Both the position numbers and the translations under genes were made by a program. From positions 51,892 through 115,891 of the forward strand of contig CAZELP010000005.1 of NCBI GenBank assembly GCA_964513205.1: DNA of 64,000 bases. The letters are read 5' to 3'. The notes beneath the pieces were generated by a model. It saw nothing but the letters and a program-made list of their open reading frames with translations. It made no database searches and was not told the DNA's origin. This document shows positions 9,476 to 18,545 of the stretch, one piece after another. This DNA is from JAGVJT01 sp964513205 (GTDB taxonomy: Bacteria > Pseudomonadota > Gammaproteobacteria > Legionellales > Legionellaceae). How positions within the stretch are numbered: the stretch's first letter is position 1; each line of letters opens with the position of its first letter.

Positions 9476-9504
9476 TTGACAAATCAACAATCAACTGATA
9501 AAAT
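9476..9504 (+). promoter_or_regulatory. Sigma-70-like promoter for the patatin gene
   Basis: A perfect -35 box TTGACA (9476-9481), a 17-bp spacer and TAAAAT (9499-9504, five of six consensus bases) point towards the patatin gene, leaving a 5' leader of roughly 145 bases. The -35 region also holds closely spaced GTTGA/TCAAC half sites that could be an operator. Confidence 0.55.
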
Positions 9505-9654
9505 TTAAACACTAAAATCAAATATTTCACACATTGACGTACTATGTAAAAAGTGAATTGTTTAAGCTGAGTGGCGAACCAAAGACATTGATTGAGGTGT
9601 TGTAATGCATCAGCTTTGGTGTCCTCTGCAACAATTGAGAAGAAATGAAAAAAT

Positions 9655-11088
9655 ATGGAAAAACAAAAGATTGAACGCCTTGTGTTTAGTGGTGGTGGAG
9701 CAAGAGGAGTTCTCTATATAGGAGCATACGCTGCCATGCATGAAACACATCTATTCGATAGTGTCACGCATGTTTCCGGAACATCAGCAGGTGCCCTAAC
9801 AGCAGCTTTTATATCAGCAGGCATGTCTCCTCAAAGTCTTAAATTAAAATTATCTACAATGCATTTTAAGAAATTTCTAGGAGAAAAAAACAGTATTTTT
9901 CAGACTGAAAGAGATGCTGCTCCTTTGTATGAGTTTCTTAAAGAAAATATTCGAAAGAGTATTAAAAATCGTTTAACAAGTCTGCAAAGCACGGAGCAAC
10001 TCAAGCCAAAATCCCAGATAATTTATGATAGATTATCAAACAATTCGGCTTCACAACTCATTACCTTCAATGATATCCACCATCTCTATCTTGAATATCC
10101 TGAATATTTCAAGGAACTTACCGTGACAGCGGTGCACGCGCAAGGCGGAGCATTACAATTGTTCAATCATATAGAAACTCCAGATGTAGAAATCGCGCTC
10201 GCATGCAAAGCTTCTTCGTCCATACCTGGCTTGCTCAAACCAGTAATGATTAATAACAAGCTTTACTATGATGGGGGAACTTACGATAACATTCCAACAG
10301 AAGCTTTTGATGCAGTTCCCAATAAAGGCTATCAAAACAATAAACCTCAAAACACTTTAGTGTTTGCTTTCATCGAAGAGTCACCAAGAAAAAAATCAAT
10401 CTTTGCCATCCTGCTGTCTTGGTTTGATTGGGAAAATCCATTCGACTGGAGAGCCTTTTTTATTAATCCTGGGGTTTTTAATGCCTTATATGGCTCTCGA
10501 GCTGATGAGGTTAACCCAGATCGCGCAAAACCTCAGTTATTTAAGCCGAGCAGAATTGAGCAATTTTCTAGAAATTATGGCCTGCGTGTGCTCACAGCAT
10601 TGAATCTTGCAAAAATTAATTTACATTATAAACAGACAGAGAAAAATGAGGCTAGACTTCAAACCATTCGCAAGAAGTATCCTTTACGCACGGTCGGATT
10701 AAATGTGGGAAACCTCTACGCAGTAGATTTTGATAGAGCAACGAAAGAACGAGACTTTCTGATAACCTCTGGCTATTTAGACACCATGGATATGATTCAT
10801 CACCATCAACTGTCTTCATCTGATGAAAATGTCTTTTACAGTGATGTCGTTTCTAGTTTTATAAATCAATATCGCGTTGCGCTTGAGCGCTCGGGGAAAA
10901 AAATTGCTCATGATCCATTATTAGCCCATATTGATACACTAAATACTGACTTGTCAAAATATCAATATATAAGAGATAAAATGACGCAACAGCCTAAATC
11001 AGTGGCAGCACACGCGTTGAAAGAAGTGATATCCGATAGATTAAATTTCCATTCAAATCATGCTTTGATTGATTTTCTTCAACCCTGA
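9655..11088 (+). CDS. Patatin-like phospholipase, effector candidate
   Basis: 477 residues. The patatin domain covers about 8-215: glycine-rich oxyanion loop GGGARG (13-18), nucleophile elbow GTSAG with S44, and the dyad aspartate in YYDGGTYDN (D206). All catalytic elements are intact, so phospholipase A/lysophospholipase activity is likely. The C-terminal ~260 residues match no domain I recognise; this arrangement (N-terminal patatin plus a long unknown C-terminal half) resembles Legionella VipD-type effectors and ExoU relatives. There is no signal peptide. The ATG has a rather poor AGAAGAAATG upstream. It is transcribed alone from the promoter at 9476-9504 and is convergent, 12 bases apart, with the next gene. 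Confidence 0.88.
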   Translation: MEKQKIERLVFSGGGARGVLYIGAYAAMHETHLFDSVTHVSGTSAGALTAAFISAGMSPQSLKLKLSTMHFKKFLGEKNSIFQTERDAAPLYEFLKENIRKSIKNRLTSLQSTEQLKPKSQIIYDRLSNNSASQLITFNDIHHLYLEYPEYFKELTVTAVHAQGGALQLFNHIETPDVEIALACKASSSIPGLLKPVMINNKLYYDGGTYDNIPTEAFDAVPNKGYQNNKPQNTLVFAFIEESPRKKSIFAILLSWFDWENPFDWRAFFINPGVFNALYGSRADEVNPDRAKPQLFKPSRIEQFSRNYGLRVLTALNLAKINLHYKQTEKNEARLQTIRKKYPLRTVGLNVGNLYAVDFDRATKERDFLITSGYLDTMDMIHHHQLSSSDENVFYSDVVSSFINQYRVALERSGKKIAHDPLLAHIDTLNTDLSKYQYIRDKMTQQPKSVAAHALKEVISDRLNFHSNHALIDFLQP

Positions 11089-11100
11089 TACCAAAAACCA

Positions 11101-12624
11101 TCAAATAACAGGTCCATCTCTCTTTTGAAATACCGCCTCATCTTCCAATTTTGGAGAATGCATATCACTTTTTTTGAAGAAAGAAACCAAAGAAATCGAG
11201 TATTTTTCCTCAATTTCCTCAAGATCGAGACAAGATAGTGAAAATTCTGCTCCTGTTTCGAAAAAATCTTTAAAACGCTTATCATAAGGATTATCTGAAA
11301 ATGCTTGAGAAAACTCATGCCAAACGGTTTCTTGAACATCAGATTGAATGGCAGGCCATATGGATGCAATACTTCCATTTTCTTTTTTGAGAGTTTTCAA
11401 CAAAAAATCAAAATTGGGTTTGATGCTCTGTTCATCTAGATATTTTAGCGTGTGTTGCCTCAATATTTTAGGAAATTTTAAACTTGCCAACTCTGAAGTG
11501 ACAAAAATCACGGATACATCCGCATGAATTCCGCTTAATTTTTCCATCATTTTATTAAAAACTCCACCAGGACAAATGGGATCATCTGTCAAATGTTCTG
11601 ATGTGTTTTCTTCGATTTCATCTTGACTCAAATTGTCATTTCGTTGAATCTGAAAAAGACCTTCTATGAATAATTTTTTTGCATCTTCAAGCGTCCCATC
11701 GCGTTTGCTCTTGTCATGTATGGCGCAATAAACCAACGCCAACAACTCGCGAATAGATACTTTAGATAAAGGTTCCATTACGGTTTCACTCATCTGCAGC
11801 AAATACGTTATGGAACGCTTCGCTGCACGATAAACAAATTCATCATCCGACAAAAAATTGATCTCCATTTGAACTTGAGACACCATTTCATCTATGTTTA
11901 ATTTTTCACCATAACTGGATTTAAGTTTCAAAAGACTACGGGCAACAGAACGATGCACAGACGTCGTATGTGTACTCTGTATTGGATTGAGAACTACACC
12001 ATGTGCATGCTTCGAAATGTCATTGAAAACACGGGTTAATGCCATAGAAGGATCATCCTCTTTGCTGGCTAAAATTAACTTGTCAAAATTGGCTTGAGTC
12101 AATGCCTCTTTAGGTAGATGATCTAAAAAATCTGAATGCAGTAAACTTGCATGTTGTGGCTGAAGTAGGCTTATAAAATTTTGCTGATTCAAAAGTCTCA
12201 CCGAAAGAAGACAAGATAAAACTGTGTTTAATCTTTCCGTATCCTCTTGCTCAAAGATCAACATTTGATTTTCTGGTGACAAAATACCCGCAGAATTCAG
12301 ACAACAGAGTGCACCAAAAAATTGCATGTAATTTGCAATTTCTAACATCGAATCAAAATACTCTTTTTGCAATAAATCAGCACTTTCTAAAAGCAAGTAA
12401 ATGCTGGACATGCGCTCGAAGCATTCATACATCCACTCATCTTTAATTAGGAAATTTAATAAGATTTGAACCACAAAGGAAGATGAGCGATAAACTTTGA
12501 TAAAATCAAACTCGCTTGAACACTCAACATCAAAAAGCACATCGCCCACTGCTGTATGCTTAAGAAAAAAGTACGACCAACTCGACTTCAAACTCAAACG
12601 CAGTTCAGCAACAAATGATGGCAC
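11101..12624 (-). CDS. Helical-repeat protein of unknown function
   Basis: 507 residues from a GTG start at 12624, with GAGG about 10 bases upstream; no better ATG exists nearby. No named domain is recognised. Residues about 65-170 contain consecutive ~30-residue units built like SIYLLLESADLLQKEYFD, ALCCLNSAGILSPENQML and VLSCLLSVRLLNQQNFIS, then ALTQANFDKLI. The pattern is hydrophobic helix, turn, LLs.eNF, second helix, and it matches repeats in the 1140-residue protein at 15081-18482. It suggests an alpha-solenoid that binds other macromolecules. The C terminus (SPKLEDEAVFQKRDGPVI) is charged. There are no membrane segments or signal peptide. Effector status is possible but unproven. Confidence 0.72.
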   Translation of the reverse strand: MPSFVAELRLSLKSSWSYFFLKHTAVGDVLFDVECSSEFDFIKVYRSSSFVVQILLNFLIKDEWMYECFERMSSIYLLLESADLLQKEYFDSMLEIANYMQFFGALCCLNSAGILSPENQMLIFEQEDTERLNTVLSCLLSVRLLNQQNFISLLQPQHASLLHSDFLDHLPKEALTQANFDKLILASKEDDPSMALTRVFNDISKHAHGVVLNPIQSTHTTSVHRSVARSLLKLKSSYGEKLNIDEMVSQVQMEINFLSDDEFVYRAAKRSITYLLQMSETVMEPLSKVSIRELLALVYCAIHDKSKRDGTLEDAKKLFIEGLFQIQRNDNLSQDEIEENTSEHLTDDPICPGGVFNKMMEKLSGIHADVSVIFVTSELASLKFPKILRQHTLKYLDEQSIKPNFDFLLKTLKKENGSIASIWPAIQSDVQETVWHEFSQAFSDNPYDKRFKDFFETGAEFSLSCLDLEEIEEKYSISLVSFFKKSDMHSPKLEDEAVFQKRDGPVI

Positions 12625-12658
12625 AACCTAAAGTCCTCAAATATGAATCTCCAAAGAT

Positions 12659-12684
12659 CCCTCTTTTGCTTCTGCAAAAGAGGG
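12659..12684 (-). terminator. Hairpin downstream of mdh
   Basis: An 11-bp perfect stem, CCCTCTTTTGC (12659-12669) with GCAAAAGAGGG (12674-12684), and a four-base loop lie 23 bases beyond the mdh stop. The U tract after it on the minus strand is weak (ATCTTTGG). It separates mdh from the downstream repeat-protein gene on the same strand. Confidence 0.65.
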
Positions 12685-12707
12685 ACAATCTTTATCAGCC
12701 AATATTC

Positions 12708-13697
12708 TCAGTCAAGCAGACCAAGTGTTTTCACCGCATCGCGCTCAGAACGTAACTCATTTAAGGTTGCATTGAATTTTTCTGTTGAATAAGCGTTTAA
12801 CTCAACATCTTCGATGACACGAAAATCACCATTTTCTACCCGACAAGGGAAAGAAAACATCAGCCCCTCGTCCACACCATATTGACCTGTTGAATTTAAT
12901 GCAACTGAAAAAGAGTCATTCCGAGGCGTATCATGAATCAAATGATAAACAGTCTGTACAACTCCATTTGCAGCAGAAGCAGCAGATGAAGCACCTCGTG
13001 CTTTGATTACAGCGGCGCCACGTTGTTGTATCGTGGGAACAAAAGTTTCTTTTAACCATGTATCATCACCAATGACTTTGGCTGCAGACTCACCATTGAT
13101 CTTGGCATGATAAAAGTCAGGATATTGTGTGGAAGAATGATTTCCCCAAATGGTCATTTCAGTGACCGCAGTGACATCAACATTCGCTTTTTTAGCCAGT
13201 TGAGTTCGTGCTCGCAACTCATCTAGCATCGTCATCGCATAAAATCGATCATCTGGAATATCTTTCGCATGATGCTTTGCGATTAGACAGTTTGTATTAC
13301 ATGGGTTACCGACAACAAAAACACGAACATCGTCGGCTGCTCGCTCATTGATGGCACGGCCTTGATCAATGAAGATACCACCATTGATTTTCAATAGATC
13401 GGAACGCTCCATCCCTTGTTTTCGGGGAACAGAGCCGACCAACAACGCCCAATTGATATTATCAGCGGCTACATTTAGATCATCCGTACAAATAATATTT
13501 TTTAAAAGAGGAAAAGCGCAGTCTTCAAGCTCCATCACAACACCTCTCAGGCGCTCTAAAGATTGTGGAAGTTCAAGCAACACCAATTCAACATCAGTAT
13601 CTTGACCAAACATCTGACCAGAACCAATTTGTGGTAACAATGCGTAACTAATTTGCCCCGCAGCACCACTGACAAGCACTTTCACTTTTTTTCTCAT
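12708..13697 (-). CDS. mdh: NAD-dependent malate dehydrogenase
   Basis: 329 residues. It interconverts malate and oxaloacetate in the TCA cycle. The Rossmann motif is GAAGQIS near residue 11 (GxxGxxG type); substrate-binding arginines are in VPRKQGMERSDLL, the catalytic aspartate in MLDELRAR, and the proton-relay histidine in WGNHSSTQYPD. The length and GAAGQI motif place it in the cytosolic/type 2 MDH branch, which Legionella and Coxiella also use. The ATG at 13697 has GAGG nine bases upstream. It stands alone, divergent from hemW, with a terminator behind it. It works together with the citrate synthase encoded at 53.3 kb. Confidence 0.95.
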   Translation of the reverse strand: MRKKVKVLVSGAAGQISYALLPQIGSGQMFGQDTDVELVLLELPQSLERLRGVVMELEDCAFPLLKNIICTDDLNVAADNINWALLVGSVPRKQGMERSDLLKINGGIFIDQGRAINERAADDVRVFVVGNPCNTNCLIAKHHAKDIPDDRFYAMTMLDELRARTQLAKKANVDVTAVTEMTIWGNHSSTQYPDFYHAKINGESAAKVIGDDTWLKETFVPTIQQRGAAVIKARGASSAASAANGVVQTVYHLIHDTPRNDSFSVALNSTGQYGVDEGLMFSFPCRVENGDFRVIEDVELNAYSTEKFNATLNELRSERDAVKTLGLLD

Positions 13698-13829
13698 GAA
13701 TATAATCCTCGTTGATATGATATACTCTTACAACTTTATGTTTGTTCTTAGCTTTGGAAAAGGAAATGGAATAAATCCACACCCGTTCCGAATAAAATAA
13801 ACGAACCGCTCAACCGATAAATCTACCGT

Positions 13830-14960
13830 ATGCCTATGTTACCACTATCCCTCTATATTCACATCCCTTGGTGCATACAAAAATGTCCTTATTGTGATTT
13901 TAACTCCCATCGCACCCCAGAACAACGTCCAGAAATTGAATATATCGATGCGCTCCTCAACGATCTAGACGAAGAACTGAAAACAAAACCACCTCGAGAA
14001 ATCTATTCCATTTTCATCGGTGGAGGAACACCCAGTCTTTTATCGGCACAGGCCTATGAGCGACTTTTTAATGGCCTGCATAAACGACTGTCTTTTAGAA
14101 AAAATATCGAAATCACACTAGAAGCAAATCCCGGAACAATTGATAGTCAACGTTTTCAAGACTATCGCACGCTTGGAATCAATCGCTTATCGCTTGGCAT
14201 ACAGAGTTTTCATGATCATCATTTAAAAAAACTGGGAAGAATTCATGATAGCCAAACAGCTCAAAATGCAATAAAAATCGCTCGAAAAGCGGGGTTTGAT
14301 AATATAAATCTAGATTTAATGCATAGTCTTCCACATCAAACACACCAAGAAGGCTTAAATGATCTTAAAATTGGACTGTCTCACGCACCAGAGCATTTGT
14401 CTTGGTATCAATTGACAATCGAACCCAATACTGTTTTTTACAGCACACAACCGCCGACACCAACAGATGCATTCACCGCAACACTTGAAGAAGAAGGATT
14501 TGAAATACTGAAACAACATGGATTACAACGATACGAAACATCTGCTTTCAGCCAAAAAGGAAAGGAAGCAAATCACAATATGAACTATTGGCTGTTTGGT
14601 GATTACTATGGAATTGGTGCTGGCGCACATGGAAAATTCACCCATCGAGATAAACGAATTGTGCGTACGCAAAAACACCGCATGCCCAAAGACTATCTGG
14701 GACTTCGTCAAAAAGCACTTCCCGAAACATTGCTTCAGACACAAGACATTTGTTTTGAATTCATGCTCAATGCCACACGCCTACTCCAACCGATTGCTTA
14801 TGAATTATTTGAACAACGAACAGGAATAGACTTAGAAGTAATTGCACCCCATCTTCAACTGGCAGCTCAAAAAGGCTTACTAGAGTTAGGAAAAGACGCG
14901 TGGGTTATCACGCCTCTTGGACTACGGTTTACAAACGATTTACAAGCACTATTTTTATAA
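13830..14960 (+). CDS. hemW: HemW-like radical SAM protein (heme chaperone)
   Basis: 376 residues. The radical SAM cluster motif CIQKCPYCDFNSH (CxxxCxxC, about residues 15-22) is at the N terminus, followed by FIGGGTPSLL and GIQSFHDHHLKKLGR, which are typical of the oxygen-independent coproporphyrinogen oxidase/HemW family, and the C-terminal HemN_C domain. HemW lacks coproporphyrinogen oxidase activity and has been proposed to insert heme into respiratory enzymes; length (~380) and the absence of the N-terminal extension of HemN favour HemW. The start ATG has no evident Shine-Dalgarno sequence; a second ATG two codons on is an equal candidate. It is divergent from mdh over a 132-base gap. 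Confidence 0.92.
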   Translation: MPMLPLSLYIHIPWCIQKCPYCDFNSHRTPEQRPEIEYIDALLNDLDEELKTKPPREIYSIFIGGGTPSLLSAQAYERLFNGLHKRLSFRKNIEITLEANPGTIDSQRFQDYRTLGINRLSLGIQSFHDHHLKKLGRIHDSQTAQNAIKIARKAGFDNINLDLMHSLPHQTHQEGLNDLKIGLSHAPEHLSWYQLTIEPNTVFYSTQPPTPTDAFTATLEEEGFEILKQHGLQRYETSAFSQKGKEANHNMNYWLFGDYYGIGAGAHGKFTHRDKRIVRTQKHRMPKDYLGLRQKALPETLLQTQDICFEFMLNATRLLQPIAYELFEQRTGIDLEVIAPHLQLAAQKGLLELGKDAWVITPLGLRFTNDLQALFL

Positions 14961-15080
14961 AAAATCTCCGCTTTGAATGAATAGTATATTGAAGTTAAAT
15001 CATAAATCAAACAACATGATTGATTGATAAAATGATTAATTATGTTACAATAAGATCCTTTGCAAACAAAAAAACACATC

Positions 15081-18000
15081 ATGCATCATTTAGGTCCTTA
15101 TCTTGTCATTGACATCCATCATCATCCAAAACAATGGATTTTTTTCTGTATACATGAAAACAATGATGTCTATTGCAAAATACAAGACATTGGCTCGTCC
15201 ATAACAACAGAACCGTTGTCATGGCGCACAGAGCCAATCGAGGAAGAAAATCCTTATTACGTCATCAATTTGTCTACCCAAAGAATACACTGCTATTTGA
15301 GAACGACGACTTACTTTGCTGAAATTCCGTTAGAAAAATTTGGGGATTGCTACGAGGCCAATCGAGTCAACCAACTGTCATATCAAAAAGACGGGATTAT
15401 TTACGCAAAAAAAAATATCCGTGCCGGTGCATTAGGAATAACCAAGGAAACATTCCCTCAAATCTCAGAGGAAGAGTTCACTCATTACGCTTCCCTAAAA
15501 CCACCTGTCTATGAGACTTCAGAAAAATGGCTTGAGCATACAAATGTCTCTCCTGAAAAATTAAAAGAGATTTTAAATATTTCTGAATGCACCTTCATCT
15601 CGGAAAAGGACTTAAATGCGCCCCCGTCGAAGCATGGACAAATGTACGTTTGGGAAATCAAGCACTCCCCCACAACATCAACGTGGTGTTATCAAGTTAA
15701 CTTTCTCGGAAACATACTGTCAGGTGAGTTTGACCCCGTTCAAAATGCAGATGCATTCACATTTTTAAAAAACCCAAAGGAGCTCTCATCAGACATAAGA
15801 ATGAAACTAAGTCGTGTTTACTTAAAGTTGTCACCTATTGAGCAAATGATCACAATCGAAATCATAAAAGATTTATGGCCACTGAAAGAAGGAATTTACA
15901 GTGAGGATGCGATAAAAATTTGCCACGCTTTGTTGGCATCCAAAATGCTAACATCCAATCAAATTGAAAATGCAGACATACTCAACGAATGCAATTCTCG
16001 TATCCAGACTTTTAGATCAGATATACTCTCCCCTTCAAAAATCCATCATTTTTTTAGACCGTCAGCACACAAAACCATCGGCGAGGTCACAACCTATATT
16101 TATAAGATGATACAGGCAGCATGCTATGTGTTGGGTGAATTATCCATTCCACCTATTCCAAGACTACCTTTATGCGCGGATTGGATATGCGGCTCAAACA
16201 GTAGTAATGATTTTCACGATCATCAAGTCTCTCTCATTTATAACGGCTTAAATGAAGCAGAATCATTGCTATTTAGACTCATCTACACTCAAAATTTAAG
16301 TGATGAGCATCAGTCATACTCTATTCAAGAATTAAGTCATTTACATGCCGAAATATCAAATATTTACGCAACACCTATCCCGCATGAATACCAATCTCTT
16401 GCCAATGATCTCCTGGCTGCTTTTTCATTAAGCTATCGAGCTGCCTATGCCCTCACAAAGATAGAACAAAATTGCATTGCGAGTCGAAAAAAAATTTTTG
16501 ACCTCATACTAAAAAAACTGAAGACCATAGATAAAGCTCACTTTAAGGAAACTATACTGGGCATACCCAAACAATTACGTGAAGAATTTCGCATTTTTTT
16601 TGACTTACTTCTCATGTGGGGACATGACTACGTCTCTACAGAAACATTAGAAAATATGACAATCATGGCACACGAATTGCAATCAAAAAAATCAAATGAA
16701 GCGTATCTCATGCATATTTTTTATCTCTTATCAAGCATAGGAGCTCTTTCACCTCAATATGTTCAAATGACGACCAATTGCTGCGATCTAAAATTTACGT
16801 CTGAATTACTGTCTTTTCTTTTAAATGAGAAAAAACAACTAACAGAGCCCCTCATAAAAACGATATTAACAGGCAAAATATCCAAAAACTTGCTTGATAT
16901 GTGCGCACTCATTCAACCGTATCAGCTGTTGAGCCAAACTTTTCTAGAACAACTGGGCGCGCAAGAAAACCTTGATCATTTTTCAAAGACACTCTCTCAC
17001 CTATTTCATTATAGATTGCTGACCTCTGTCAATATTCGGAGCTATCTCGACTTTCTGATCAAACAGCCCGTTGAATATTTGACTTCTTTTTCTGATATCA
17101 TGTCAATTTTTCAAAATCACCACCTCTTTTCGACTTCTAACATCGAAGCTTATATCAAACTTCTTTTCGAAAAAGGCGATGCCGGCTCAACTTTAAACGC
17201 CATTCAGGAACTAGAAAATCAAAACATTTTAGAAAGAGATGATGCTGAGTTTTTAATTGAAGTTGTGACCGCTCATGCTAATCCGATGAAAGCGAGCTGT
17301 GCCATCACTGCATTGCAATTAGAAGGACATTTAAACGATTCACAATATCGTTTGTATTACGAGACCATTCGCACATTGGAGCAGCCACAGCTTGTCATTG
17401 ACGTTCTGAACACGATAAAAAAGATTCAGACTGACAATAAAGAATTATTAGAATCCTTTATTGTTAAAGCGCTGAAACACTCAAAACCTTTGAATTACGC
17501 AAAAGCAGTACTTTTGCTGTGGCAGAATCATCTTCTTGATTACGAGAATGCTCTTGGATGCGCGGCCTCACCATACAACATGGCGCACGGACTTATCCAC
17601 TTTGCGGAAAAAAAATTACTAGAAGAGAAAGAGTGTGTTCACTATATTCATTTTATTCAAAATCACTTGAAATCAGATAAATCTGCCAAAGGAATCGTGA
17701 TACTGCTCAAACACAACCTATATTATCATTCAAAAATTCAGGTTAAAAAAGAAAAGATTTTCGAAAAAGACAATCCTGAAAAATTCGCTGAATTACTTTG
17801 TATTTTCAAGCAACACAATCTCTTTGACACACTATTTTCTGATGCAGAATCAACTCTACATCTTTCTACAAACTCAAAAAGTACCTCAAAATCTTCTGCT
17901 AGCCTCAAGAGCGAAAAAACAGAATTTCTTGACCTGATTATTTCAAGCGATTATTTAGCCTTATTTAATGTGATCAACACTTTGAATCAAAAACAATTTT

Positions 18001-18482
18001 TCGAAACATTATCTGAGGAAGAGCAGATTGATTTTATTCAAAAAATAGTAGCCTATGAGGGGCATAGCGAACTTTCGAAAATGCTCACTAAACTCATTCA
18101 ATCGGAATTATTTTATCCTGAAATCAGACATCAACTCCTTACTGATCTTCTCAGACACCCCCAAAATATCGAGTTTGGGTATGGATTGTTGGCACTCAAA
18201 GGGTATGGTTTATTGGATAACGAGCTGACTAAAGCGCAATTATATCAGCGCATATTTGATTCAGAAAACCCAAGGCAATTGGCGGAATCAATTTGTGCGG
18301 ACGCCACTCAAATCCGAAGAGAACGGAATTCGCTTCCAAAATTGAGAAGAGTCGTAGAAGAACCTCGACCTCAAAATCGCATTATCGGCTTTTTTTCGCG
18401 ATTTGGTTCTGCCAAAAAACCGACGGCTAAGATTGTTCAAAACGAACAAAACGAGCCATCAGTTGACAGATTTGGAGTTTAG
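15081..18482 (+). CDS. Large helical-solenoid repeat protein of unknown function
   Basis: 1133 residues from ATG 15081; an in-frame TTG at 15060 is also possible and neither has a clear Shine-Dalgarno sequence. The N-terminal ~170 residues look beta-rich and globular. From about residue 480 to 1070 the chain is a run of ~33-36-residue two-helix units such as LSHLFHYRLLTSVNIRSYL, MSIFQNHHLFSTSNIEAYI, IQELENQNILERDDAEFLI and ITALQLEGHLNDSQYRLYY. Consensus: hydrophobic helix, short turn, L-L-t-x-x-N, second helix. A Ser/Thr/Lys-rich linker (near 935-955) interrupts it, and the C terminus is basic (RRVVEEPRPQNRIIGFFSRFG). No signal peptide or TM segment. Related repeats occur in the protein at 11101-12624. 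Scaffold or host-protein-binding function is inference. Confidence 0.75.
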   Translation: MHHLGPYLVIDIHHHPKQWIFFCIHENNDVYCKIQDIGSSITTEPLSWRTEPIEEENPYYVINLSTQRIHCYLRTTTYFAEIPLEKFGDCYEANRVNQLSYQKDGIIYAKKNIRAGALGITKETFPQISEEEFTHYASLKPPVYETSEKWLEHTNVSPEKLKEILNISECTFISEKDLNAPPSKHGQMYVWEIKHSPTTSTWCYQVNFLGNILSGEFDPVQNADAFTFLKNPKELSSDIRMKLSRVYLKLSPIEQMITIEIIKDLWPLKEGIYSEDAIKICHALLASKMLTSNQIENADILNECNSRIQTFRSDILSPSKIHHFFRPSAHKTIGEVTTYIYKMIQAACYVLGELSIPPIPRLPLCADWICGSNSSNDFHDHQVSLIYNGLNEAESLLFRLIYTQNLSDEHQSYSIQELSHLHAEISNIYATPIPHEYQSLANDLLAAFSLSYRAAYALTKIEQNCIASRKKIFDLILKKLKTIDKAHFKETILGIPKQLREEFRIFFDLLLMWGHDYVSTETLENMTIMAHELQSKKSNEAYLMHIFYLLSSIGALSPQYVQMTTNCCDLKFTSELLSFLLNEKKQLTEPLIKTILTGKISKNLLDMCALIQPYQLLSQTFLEQLGAQENLDHFSKTLSHLFHYRLLTSVNIRSYLDFLIKQPVEYLTSFSDIMSIFQNHHLFSTSNIEAYIKLLFEKGDAGSTLNAIQELENQNILERDDAEFLIEVVTAHANPMKASCAITALQLEGHLNDSQYRLYYETIRTLEQPQLVIDVLNTIKKIQTDNKELLESFIVKALKHSKPLNYAKAVLLLWQNHLLDYENALGCAASPYNMAHGLIHFAEKKLLEEKECVHYIHFIQNHLKSDKSAKGIVILLKHNLYYHSKIQVKKEKIFEKDNPEKFAELLCIFKQHNLFDTLFSDAESTLHLSTNSKSTSKSSASLKSEKTEFLDLIISSDYLALFNVINTLNQKQFFETLSEEEQIDFIQKIVAYEGHSELSKMLTKLIQSELFYPEIRHQLLTDLLRHPQNIEFGYGLLALKGYGLLDNELTKAQLYQRIFDSENPRQLAESICADATQIRRERNSLPKLRRVVEEPRPQNRIIGFFSRFGSAKKPTAKIVQNEQNEPSVDRFGV

Positions 18483-18489
18483 ATAAGGG

Positions 18490-18543
18490 CTTGTTTCACA
18501 GTCGCTCGGTATTTCAACTGACGTAGTCGACTGTGAAGACAAG
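18490..18543. terminator. Imperfect hairpin between convergent genes
   Basis: CTTGT-TT-CACAGTCG (18490-18504) pairs with CGACTGTG-AAG-ACAAG (18528-18543): an 8-bp core plus a 5-bp outer stem around a small internal loop. It fills the gap between the solenoid gene and the convergent aspartyl-tRNA synthetase gene. There is no T run. Confidence 0.5.
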
Positions 18544-18545
18544 TT

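Noticed and set aside
9578..9620. ACCAAAG/CTTTGGT inverted repeat in the leader of the patatin gene
   Set aside because: Seven-base stem with a 29-base loop is too weak to call a riboswitch or small RNA.
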